A stretch of DNA of 6,754 nucleotides from positions 1-6,754 of the forward strand of contig JACPDV010000444.1 of the NCBI GenBank assembly GCA_016183835.1, given 5' to 3'. Positions 1-5,629 of the stretch are shown in pieces. The position numbers were made by a program, and so were the translations under genes. This DNA comes from Armatimonadota bacterium (GTDB lineage Bacteria; Armatimonadota; UBA10988). Position 1 is the stretch's first letter, and each line of letters starts with the position of its first letter. The notes beneath the pieces are model-generated. The model made no database searches and was not told where the DNA came from. It saw only the letters and a program-made list of their open reading frames with translations.

Positions 1-34
1 CCCTCCTTGCCAAGGAGGGGGCAGGGGGAGGTCC
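1..34 (-). repeat. Family A palindromic repeat, copy 1 (inverted, cut by window edge)
   Basis: This is the reverse complement of the 36-bp unit seen at 143-178, 215-250 and 2404-2439, missing its first two bases at the window edge. The core is a near-perfect palindrome of CCCTCCTTG and CAAGGAGGG, followed by GGCAGGGGGAGGTCC. It lies in the opposite orientation to the other three copies, so together with copy 2 it forms a long inverted repeat flanking positions 35-142. Confidence 0.9.
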
Positions 35-2364
35 CGGCCGCGGGCGGGTGCAGCGTTGCGCCGCACGAGCCGCAGTCCAGCCCGACAGGCGACTGTCATG
101 GGGTAGACGCATTCGTGGACGTCCCTGGCAGGCGGAGTGACTGGACCTCCCCCTGCCCCCTCCTTGGCAAGGAGGGGGTAGCGGTCCCGGAAGGGGTCAC
201 GGCCCTGACGGCCGGGACCTCCCCCTGCCCCCTCCTTGGCAAGGAGGGGGTGCCAGTCTCGGAGACGGCCGCGGCGTTGCGTGGTGTCGCCCGACACGCC
301 TCCATCGACGCCCTCGGCCAGACCCACGAGTCCCTCCTCGCCTGGCACGCGGAGCGGGCGGACGAGCCGATGGCCCGTCTCCGCGCGCCCGGCCGCCGAG
401 TCTGGCTGCCCGTCGCCCGGCTCGAGCAGTGGTCGGCCGAGGGCACCCTCGAAGCGCACCTGCGGCCCCTCGGCCTCCGTCCCGGTGCGCCGGTCGTGGA
501 GGTCGCCGAGCCCGGTGAGGTCTACCTGGCGGACAGCGCGCGCCGCCGCAGCCACGGGAGCTGGTACACCCCCTTCGACCTGGCCGGCGAGGTGGTCCGC
601 CACACCCTCGACCCGCTCCGCGACGACTGCCACCTGAGCATCTGCGACCCGGCGGCCGGCGGCGGGATCTTCCTCCTGGCCGCCCTGGTTTGGGCGGAGG
701 AGAGCGGGCTCTGCCGGCCGGAGACGCGGGTGGAGTGGGTGGAGCAGCACCTCTTCGCCGTGGACTGCGACCCGCTGGCGGTGGAGGTGACGTGTCGCTC
801 GCTGTGGCTGGCGGTGGCGGACCCGGCCTGGCCGCCGCAGGCGCTGGAGCGGAACATCCGAGCCGGCGACGCCTTGGTCGGGCACGCGACCTCTGCCGTA
901 GGGGCGACCCTCGTGGTCGCCCGTCTGGGTCCGGCCCTCGACTCGGGCCACGCCGACGGGCGGCCACAAGGGCCGCCCCTACACGAGGCACATCCCGGAG
1001 CCGATGGCCTGGACTGGCCGGCAGAGCCGTTCCACTGGCCGGAGGCGTTCCCGGAGGTGTTCGCGGCGGGCGGGTTCGCGGCGGTCGTGGGCAACCCGCC
1101 GTTTCTGGGCGGCTCGTTCGTCAGCGGCGCGCTGGGCCGTGCGTACCGCGACCACCTGGTGCGCCGGGTCGCCGGCCGGCGGGGGAACGCGGACCTGTGC
1201 GCCTACTTCCTCCGCCGCGCGGCGCAGCTCCTGCGGCCGGGCGGGCGGTGCGGGTTCGTGTTGACCAACACCATCGCCGAAGGCGACACCCGGCGGGTGG
1301 GGCTGGAGCCACTCCTGGCCGAGGGCTGCCACATCGCGCGGGCCGAGCGGGCGCGGCCGTGGCCGGGCGACGCTGCGTTGCACGTCTCGCTGGTGTGGCT
1401 GGAGCGTGGACCCGGGAACGGCGCCGTGCTGGACGGCCGGCCGGTGGCGCGCATCGGCGCCACGCTGACAGAGGAGGAGCCCGCCGCCCCGCGCCCCAGC
1501 CGGCTGCGCGCCAACCGCGGCGTCGCCTTCAACGGCACCAAGATCTACGGGCAGGGGTTCCTGCTCACGCCGTCCGAGGCGCGAGCCTACCTGGAGACCG
1601 ACGCGCGACACGCCGAGGTGGTGCTGCCCTACTTCTCCGGCGATGACCTCTACGGGCAGCCGGTGCCTCAGGCCACGCGCTGGGTGATCTGCTTCAGAGA
1701 CTGGCCGTTCGAGCGCGCCGCGGAGTACCCGGAGCTGCTCGAGCGCGTGCGCCTGCGGGTCAAGCCCGAGCGCGACCGGCTGCTCGGCCGCAACACCATC
1801 GGCACCCGGCGGGCGGAGGCCTGGTGGCAGTTCGGCACCCCGGCCGGCGCGCTCTACGAGGCGCTCCACGGGCGGGACACGTGCATCGCCAAGGTGCTCC
1901 ACAGCGACACCCACGCCTTCGTCCCGGTGTCTGCGCACGCGGTCTTCAGCCACGCCCTGGCGATCTTCGCCAGCGACGACTCGGCGCTGCTCGCGGTCCT
2001 GCAGTCCATCATCCACCGCGCCTGGGCCGGCGCGTGGGGCTCGAGCCTCGGCACGGCCGCGCGGTACACGCTGTCGAGCACGTTCGAGACGTTCCCGTTG
2101 CCGGCGCTCGGACCGGAGCTGCGCGAGGTGGGCGAGGAGTTCGAGCGAATCCGGTGCCGCCTGATGGTCGAGTGCCGGCTGGGGCTCACGGCTCTGCAGC
2201 GCGCGGCTCCACCGGCGCTCGTCCAGGCGCAAGCCGAGCTGGACCGGACCGTGGCTGCGGCGTACGGCTGGGAGGAGCTGCCAGCCGACGCGGAGGTGCT
2301 GAGGCGGCTGCTGGAGCTCAACCGGCAGCGTGCGGAGGAGGAGGAGGCCTTGGCTGCTGGGTGA
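1..2364 (+). CDS. MmeI/Eco57I-like N6-adenine DNA methyltransferase, 5' end unresolved
   Basis: Predicted SAM-dependent DNA methyltransferase that would methylate adenine in a specific DNA site. In order: an LGxxxESLL segment (about 316-345), a WYTP motif (562-573, the motif X region), SAM-binding motif I as DPAAGGGIF (646-672; the usual form is DPACGSGxF), acidic motif II VDCDP (760-774), GDALVG (865-882), and catalytic motif IV NPPF (1093-1104) in the context VVGNPPFLGG. A family-typical GxxxTNTIAEGDTR block follows near 1252-1290. A target-recognition-like region (about 1510-2100) includes GDDLYGQP and WVICFRDWPFERA, and the C-terminus is helical and Glu-rich. These blocks match my memory of MmeI-type and related large methylases. 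No nuclease domain is visible. The start is uncertain: the frame is open to the left edge, but 1-250 is mostly repeat sequence. Internal candidates are GTG 250, TTG 277 and ATG 370; ATG 370 would cut off the LGxxxESLL segment. Relatives usually have several hundred more N-terminal residues. Palindromic element B interrupts the loop between GDALVG and motif IV in frame. Confidence 0.85.
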   Translation, partial: PSLPRRGQGEVPAAGGCSVAPHEPQSSPTGDCHGVDAFVDVPGRRSDWTSPCPLLGKEGVAVPEGVTALTAGTSPCPLLGKEGVPVSETAAALRGVARHASIDALGQTHESLLAWHAERADEPMARLRAPGRRVWLPVARLEQWSAEGTLEAHLRPLGLRPGAPVVEVAEPGEVYLADSARRRSHGSWYTPFDLAGEVVRHTLDPLRDDCHLSICDPAAGGGIFLLAALVWAEESGLCRPETRVEWVEQHLFAVDCDPLAVEVTCRSLWLAVADPAWPPQALERNIRAGDALVGHATSAVGATLVVARLGPALDSGHADGRPQGPPLHEAHPGADGLDWPAEPFHWPEAFPEVFAAGGFAAVVGNPPFLGGSFVSGALGRAYRDHLVRRVAGRRGNADLCAYFLRRAAQLLRPGGRCGFVLTNTIAEGDTRRVGLEPLLAEGCHIARAERARPWPGDAALHVSLVWLERGPGNGAVLDGRPVARIGATLTEEEPAAPRPSRLRANRGVAFNGTKIYGQGFLLTPSEARAYLETDARHAEVVLPYFSGDDLYGQPVPQATRWVICFRDWPFERAAEYPELLERVRLRVKPERDRLLGRNTIGTRRAEAWWQFGTPAGALYEALHGRDTCIAKVLHSDTHAFVPVSAHAVFSHALAIFASDDSALLAVLQSIIHRAWAGAWGSSLGTAARYTLSSTFETFPLPALGPELREVGEEFERIRCRLMVECRLGLTALQRAAPPALVQAQAELDRTVAAAYGWEELPADAEVLRRLLELNRQRAEEEEALAAG
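143..178 (+). repeat. Family A palindromic repeat, copy 2
   Basis: A 36-bp unit that begins GGACCTCCCCCTG and ends in the palindrome CCCCCTCCTTG-G-CAAGGAGGGGG. It is identical to copy 3 (215-250) over all 36 bases. A further GACT just upstream is shared with copy 4, giving GACTGGACCTCC in both. In the methyltransferase frame it encodes TSPCPLLGKEG. Confidence 0.95.
215..250 (+). repeat. Family A palindromic repeat, copy 3
   Basis: Identical to copy 2 and separated from it by exactly 36 bp (179-214), giving a 72-bp period that keeps the reading frame, so TSPCPLLGKEG is encoded a second time. The AAGGAGG at 241-247 is a perfect Shine-Dalgarno sequence, but the next in-frame start candidates are badly spaced from it: GTG 250 is too close and TTG 277 too far. 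Confidence 0.95.
898..982 (+). repeat. Family B palindromic element with two hairpins, inside the methyltransferase gene
   Basis: An 85-bp element with 26-bp terminal arms (898-923 and 957-982) that are inverted copies of each other at 23 of 26 positions. Each arm is itself a hairpin: GGGCGACC/GGTCGCCC around a 5-base loop (902-922), and GGGCGGCC/GGCCGCCC around a 5-base loop (958-978). The middle holds a small third stem, GGCCC/GGGCC. The methyltransferase frame reads through it as VGATLVVARLG, and later GRPQGPPLH. From memory, similar peptides appear in many environmental bacterial proteins where such repeats have been translated; I could not check this. Confidence 0.85.
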
Positions 2365-2403
2365 AGCCGGATTCGCGCACGGTCGCCATCGTCCGGTTGG
2401 ACT

Positions 2404-2439
2404 GGACCTCCCCCTGCCCCCTCTTTGGCAAGGAGGGGG
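2404..2439 (+). repeat. Family A palindromic repeat, copy 4
   Basis: Matches copies 2 and 3 at 35 of 36 positions; the one change is a T at 2424, which weakens one base pair of the hairpin. It is the only copy lying between two genes. Its AAGGAGG (2430-2436) is 16 bases upstream of an in-frame GTG (2453) and 31 bases upstream of the preferred TTG start (2468) of the reductase. Confidence 0.95.
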
Positions 2440-2455
2440 TCTGCGGTGGGCCGTG

Positions 2456-2459
2456 GGAG
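2456..2459 (+). promoter_or_regulatory. Ribosome binding site deciding the TTG start at 2468
   Basis: GGAG at 2456-2459 lies 8 bases before TTG 2468, a standard spacing. The resulting protein begins PNPYSILFQPLTIKGVTLHNR, which matches the usual first residues of old-yellow-enzyme barrels (a short lead, then LFxPLTIxGxTLxNR). The alternative GTG at 2453 would add only five residues and would have to use the more distant AAGGAGG in repeat copy 4. Confidence 0.5.
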
Positions 2460-2467
2460 ACTGCACG

Positions 2468-3415
2468 TTGCCGAATCCCTACAGCATCCTCTTCCAGCCC
2501 CTGACCATCAAAGGCGTGACGCTGCACAACCGCGTGGTGCTGCCGCCGATGGTGACCAACCGCGATCTGAACGGCGCGGAGGCGCGCGCCTGGTACCGCC
2601 AGTTCGCCGACGGCGGCGCCGGCACGGTGATCGTCGAGGCCGCCCGCATCCCGCAGCTCGGCGACAAACTCACGGCCGACTCGCTCCGGCCGCTGGCCGA
2701 GAGCATCCACGCGGGCGGCGCGGCGGCGGTGGTGCAGCTCTTCTGGCCGCCGCCCGAGCGGCGCGACCGGCCGGACCGGATCACGCTCGACGACATCGGC
2801 ACGGCGCTGGGGCAGTTCGAGGCCGCCGCGGCCACCTGCCGCGACGCCGGGTTCGACGGCGTGGAGCCGCACGGCGCGCACGGGTTCCTGCTCAACCAGT
2901 TCTTCTCGCCGCGCTACAACACGCGCAAGGACGCCTACGGCGGCGGGCTGGAGGGGCGCATGCGGCTGGGGCTGGAGGTGGCAGCCGCGTCCCGCGCGGG
3001 GCTGGGGCCCGAGCCGCTCCTCTTCTACCGCCACACGCCGAACGAGTTCGACAGCTACGGCACGCCGGAAACGGTCGAGTTCTGCCGCAGGCTGGTGGCC
3101 GCGGGAGTGGATGTGCTCGACCTGTCGCCCTCCAGCGAGCAGGCGCCGGGCGATCGGGCGGCGCAGGTCAAGGCGCTCGGCATCGCGCCGGTGATCGCGG
3201 TGGGCCGGCTGGGCGAGCCGGACCGCGCCCTGGAAGCGCTCCGCGAGGGCCGGTGCGACCTGGTGGCCGTGGGCCGCGGGCAGATCGCCGATCCCGACTG
3301 GGCCAACAAGCTGGCCGACGGGGAGCCCGAGCGGATCGAGGAGTGCGTGCTCTGCGACCAGGGCTGCTTCGGCAACCTGCGCGAGGGGAAGCCGATCGAG
3401 TGCATCCACCGCTGA
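2468..3415 (+). CDS. Compact old-yellow-enzyme-family FMN oxidoreductase with C-terminal cysteine cluster
   Basis: A 315-residue (from TTG 2468) FMN-binding TIM-barrel reductase of the NADH:flavin oxidoreductase/old yellow enzyme family; such enzymes transfer hydride from NAD(P)H to an activated alkene or similar acceptor. Visible motifs are LFQPLTIKGVTLHNR (8-22), PPMVTN (26-31), FDGVEPHGAHGFLLNQFFSP (129-148), NTRKDAYGG (151-159), and the phosphate-binding end DLVAVGRGQIADPDWANKL (264-282). The HxxH substrate-anion pair is present (His135, His138), but the position of the usual proton-donor Tyr is Phe140, and the QLxHxGR motif reads QLFWPPPER (90-98). Four cysteines (293, 296, 300, 312; CxxCx3Cx11C) match the 4Fe-4S spacing of 2,4-dienoyl-CoA reductases, yet the protein ends three residues later with no FAD/NADPH domain. 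The barrel is shorter than usual, by my estimate 30-50 residues. It is probably cotranscribed with the next gene. The family is clear; the substrate is unknown. Confidence 0.9.
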   Translation: MPNPYSILFQPLTIKGVTLHNRVVLPPMVTNRDLNGAEARAWYRQFADGGAGTVIVEAARIPQLGDKLTADSLRPLAESIHAGGAAAVVQLFWPPPERRDRPDRITLDDIGTALGQFEAAAATCRDAGFDGVEPHGAHGFLLNQFFSPRYNTRKDAYGGGLEGRMRLGLEVAAASRAGLGPEPLLFYRHTPNEFDSYGTPETVEFCRRLVAAGVDVLDLSPSSEQAPGDRAAQVKALGIAPVIAVGRLGEPDRALEALREGRCDLVAVGRGQIADPDWANKLADGEPERIEECVLCDQGCFGNLREGKPIECIHR

Positions 3416-3421
3416 GCCGCC

Positions 3422-3429
3422 GGGAGGTG
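3422..3429 (+). promoter_or_regulatory. Ribosome binding site for the DUF4091 protein
   Basis: GGGAGGTG lies in the 19-bp gap after the reductase stop, with its GGAGG (3423-3427) 7 bases before ATG 3435. It fixes the start just ahead of a convincing signal peptide and supports translation from a shared transcript with the reductase. Confidence 0.8.
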
Positions 3430-3434
3430 CGCCC

Positions 3435-5606
3435 ATGCCCGCTCGCCTGCTGCTGCTGACCACGCTGGCGCTCCTGCCGCCGGCCGGCGCCGCTGTGCGG
3501 GTGTGGAGCGTGGGCGCCGACCACAAGCTCCGGCCCGACGACGCGCCCGCGGCCGACTGGCTGCCCGCCCGTGTGGCCCTCGACTGTGCCCGCGATGAGT
3601 GCGAAGCGTGGCAGCTCGTGGTCCGCGCCGACAAACCCACTCGCGACCTGGCCCTGGTGGTGTCCGAGCTGCGCGGGCCGGGCGGCGCCCGGCTCCAGGA
3701 CGGACTCGAGGTGCGCCGGGTCGAGTGGGTGGACCTCGGCGTGCCGCCGGACGGCAAGGAGCCCGCCGGCCCGCCCGACCTGCGGCCCGATCCGCTCCCG
3801 CCGGTGGACCCGGCCCGCGACCGCTTCGGCCTCGAGCCCGGCCGCAACCTGGTCTTCTGGCTGACCCTCACCGTGCCGCCAAATGCGCGGCCGGGCTCCT
3901 GGTCCGGAACCGTCGCGGCGCAGGTAGCCGGGAAGACGGCTGCAACGCTCCGCGTGGAGGCGCGCGTGCGGCGCTTCGCGCTCCCGGCGGGGCCGGCGCT
4001 GCAGAGCATGGTCGGGCTCTCCGCCGGCAACCTCTACCGGGCCCACGGCGTCACCACGCCGGCGGACCGGGAGCGCCTGATCCGGCTCTACTTCGACGCC
4101 TACCTGCGGGCCAGGCTGGGACCGTTCCTCTACGGGCCGGAGACGCTGGCCTTCGGACCGCTGCCGGACTCGCAGATCCGCTGGGAGTTCGCCGGCGACG
4201 GCGAGGTGCGCGTCGACTTCACCGGCTTCGACCGCGAGGCCAGGCGCTACCTCGACGCCCCGCGCGCCTTCAGCGCCTTCAACTTCGCGCCTTACCTGAT
4301 CCACGACAGCAAGGGCCCCGACGGCAAGACTGTGTACGCCCTGTCGTTCACCGACAGCAAGGGCGTGAGGCTCGGCCGTGCGCGTGCGGACGGCTCGGTG
4401 AACCCCGCCTTCGACGCGGCGGTCGTCTCCTTCTTCCGCCAGTGTGGTGCGCACTTCGCCGAGCACGGCTGCCTCGACCGGGCGGTCTACTACGTCACCG
4501 ACGAGCCGGCCGAGGAGTCGGTGGAAGCGATCCGCACGGTGACCCGCCTGGTCCGCCAGGCCGACCCGCGGCTGCGCACGGCCGTGACCTACGACCCCAA
4601 CGCCAACCCCAAGCTCGGCGAGCTGGTGGAAGGCGGCCGCTCCCTGATCAGCCTCTGGATCCCCTACACCGCCGGCTACAGCGAGACCGTCGCCGCCGAG
4701 CAACGCCGCCGCGGCGCCGACTACTGGCTCTACGACGTCAAGGACTACGCCCTGATCTCCCACTCCGGGGAGCACAACCGGGCCGTGTTCTGGGACGTCT
4801 GGCGGCGCGACGCCCACGGCTACCTCTACTACCTGAGCTCCTGGTGGGGCCCGCAGAGCGTGTGGACGCACCCCAGCTTCGTCCTGCCGAACATCGGCTA
4901 CCGCTACCTCCACGGCGACGGGTACTTCTTCTACCCGCCGCAGCGTGAGGGCGTGCCCGAGAAGCCGGTCCTCGACCACCTGGTGCCCTCGGTGCGCTGG
5001 GAGCTGATGCGCGAAGGCGTGGAGGACTACGAGTACCTGCGGCTGCTGGAGCGGCTGACCGCCGCGGCCGAGGCGTCGGCGCACCCGCCGGCGAAGGCGG
5101 TCAGCGCCGCCCGCACCGCCTTGCAGCACGCCCGCGGGCTGGCCGACGGGATCGTCAACGCCGCGTTCGGGTTCCCCATCAAACACCTCCGCTTCGAGCC
5201 GGTGCCCGGCTGGACGTTCAGCACCGCCGAAGGCTGGCTGCTCCACCACGGCGGGGACGGCAAGCCGCTCCGCGTCACGCTCCCCGACGTGCAAGATGGG
5301 GCCTACACGCTCGCCGCGCAGGTCTACCGCGACGCCGACTACGGCGGGCGGCCCTTCTCCCGCTTCCTGCTCGACGGCAGGCCCTATGGCACGAGCCCCG
5401 GGCTGAAGGGCTCGGATCTGGTGACGATGGGCACCATTCGGGCGCAGGGCGGGAGCTACACGTTCGACCTGGCGCCGGCGGCGGATGCCGGGGTGATCAT
5501 CTACCAGTTCGTGCTCAAACGCGCCGACCAGCCGGCCGGCAGCCTCTACGCCGTGCGGCGGGAGGTGGCCGACGCGATCGAGGGGCTGCTGCCCGCCGGT
5601 GGTTGA
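3435..5606 (+). CDS. Secreted DUF4091-containing, GH123-like putative glycoside hydrolase
   Basis: A 723-residue exported protein. Residues 1-19 are a signal peptide (short basic start, Leu-rich core, AGA cleavage site after residue 19). Residues about 25-180 look like an N-terminal beta-sandwich (CARDECEAWQLVVRADKP is typical of proteins of this class). A TIM-barrel-like domain spans about 185-540. It holds VYYVTDEPAEES (351-362), whose adjacent Asp356-Glu357 pair sits where GH123 enzymes keep their catalytic Asp-Glu. The barrel ends in a DUF4091-type signature: HGDGYFFYPP (493-502), PSVRWELMREGVEDYEYLRLL (518-538). A C-terminal stretch (about 586-697) looks like a beta-sandwich, possibly carbohydrate-binding. 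Known GH123 members are beta-N-acetylgalactosaminidases that use substrate-assisted catalysis; whether this protein shares that substrate is inference. It lies 19 bp after the reductase and converges on another hydrolase-like gene. No truncation is visible. Confidence 0.85.
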   Translation: MPARLLLLTTLALLPPAGAAVRVWSVGADHKLRPDDAPAADWLPARVALDCARDECEAWQLVVRADKPTRDLALVVSELRGPGGARLQDGLEVRRVEWVDLGVPPDGKEPAGPPDLRPDPLPPVDPARDRFGLEPGRNLVFWLTLTVPPNARPGSWSGTVAAQVAGKTAATLRVEARVRRFALPAGPALQSMVGLSAGNLYRAHGVTTPADRERLIRLYFDAYLRARLGPFLYGPETLAFGPLPDSQIRWEFAGDGEVRVDFTGFDREARRYLDAPRAFSAFNFAPYLIHDSKGPDGKTVYALSFTDSKGVRLGRARADGSVNPAFDAAVVSFFRQCGAHFAEHGCLDRAVYYVTDEPAEESVEAIRTVTRLVRQADPRLRTAVTYDPNANPKLGELVEGGRSLISLWIPYTAGYSETVAAEQRRRGADYWLYDVKDYALISHSGEHNRAVFWDVWRRDAHGYLYYLSSWWGPQSVWTHPSFVLPNIGYRYLHGDGYFFYPPQREGVPEKPVLDHLVPSVRWELMREGVEDYEYLRLLERLTAAAEASAHPPAKAVSAARTALQHARGLADGIVNAAFGFPIKHLRFEPVPGWTFSTAEGWLLHHGGDGKPLRVTLPDVQDGAYTLAAQVYRDADYGGRPFSRFLLDGRPYGTSPGLKGSDLVTMGTIRAQGGSYTFDLAPAADAGVIIYQFVLKRADQPAGSLYAVRREVADAIEGLLPAGG

Positions 5607-5629
5607 TCTACCGCGCGCGCGCCAGCAGC
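5585..5629. terminator. Possible bidirectional hairpin over the converging gene ends
   Basis: GCTGCTG (5585-5591) pairs with CAGCAGC (5623-5629) around a 31-base loop containing both stop codons and a weaker inner CGGT/ACCG stem. There is no T tract on either strand, so this is only a weak candidate for a shared transcript end. It is noted because the two converging genes leave no other room for a terminator. Confidence 0.2.

Larger units (their letters stand above)
2365..2467 (+). other. Intergenic gap between methyltransferase and reductase
   Basis: The 103 bp between the methyltransferase stop and the preferred reductase start hold family A copy 4 in the middle and a Shine-Dalgarno-like GGAG near the right end. 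I see no convincing -35/-10 pair. The repeat hairpin is GC-rich but is not followed by a T tract, so it does not look like a classical intrinsic terminator. Confidence 0.6.

Noticed and set aside
143..250. CRISPR-like pattern of a 36-bp repeat, 36-bp spacer and 36-bp repeat
   Set aside because: Only two direct copies exist, another is inverted 108 bp away and a fourth lies 2.1 kb off between genes. The unit is a strong palindrome of REP type and no cas gene is present.
690..1646. Forward open frame of 318 codons in another phase inside the methyltransferase
   Set aside because: It is Arg/Gly/Ala-rich with no domain, and the overlapping frame carries the methyltransferase motifs.
2404..2439. 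Intrinsic terminator for the methyltransferase formed by repeat copy 4
   Set aside because: The hairpin is strong but no T-rich tail follows, and identical copies occur inside or at the start of an open frame, so I list it only as a repeat.
979..2466. Long open frame of 495 codons on the minus strand opposite the methyltransferase
   Set aside because: It shows no recognisable domain, is rich in Arg, Pro and Gln as expected of a high-GC shadow frame, and overlaps a gene with clear conserved motifs.
2318..4030. Open frame of 570 codons on the minus strand
   Set aside because: It runs antisense across the gap, the whole reductase and the start of the DUF4091 gene with low-complexity composition, so it is a GC-driven shadow.
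3168..5294. Open frame of 708 codons on the minus strand
   Set aside because: Its length is notable, but the forward strand has a ribosome binding site, signal peptide and DUF4091 motifs over the same stretch, and the reverse translation has biased Val/Gly/Arg/Ala composition with no motif.
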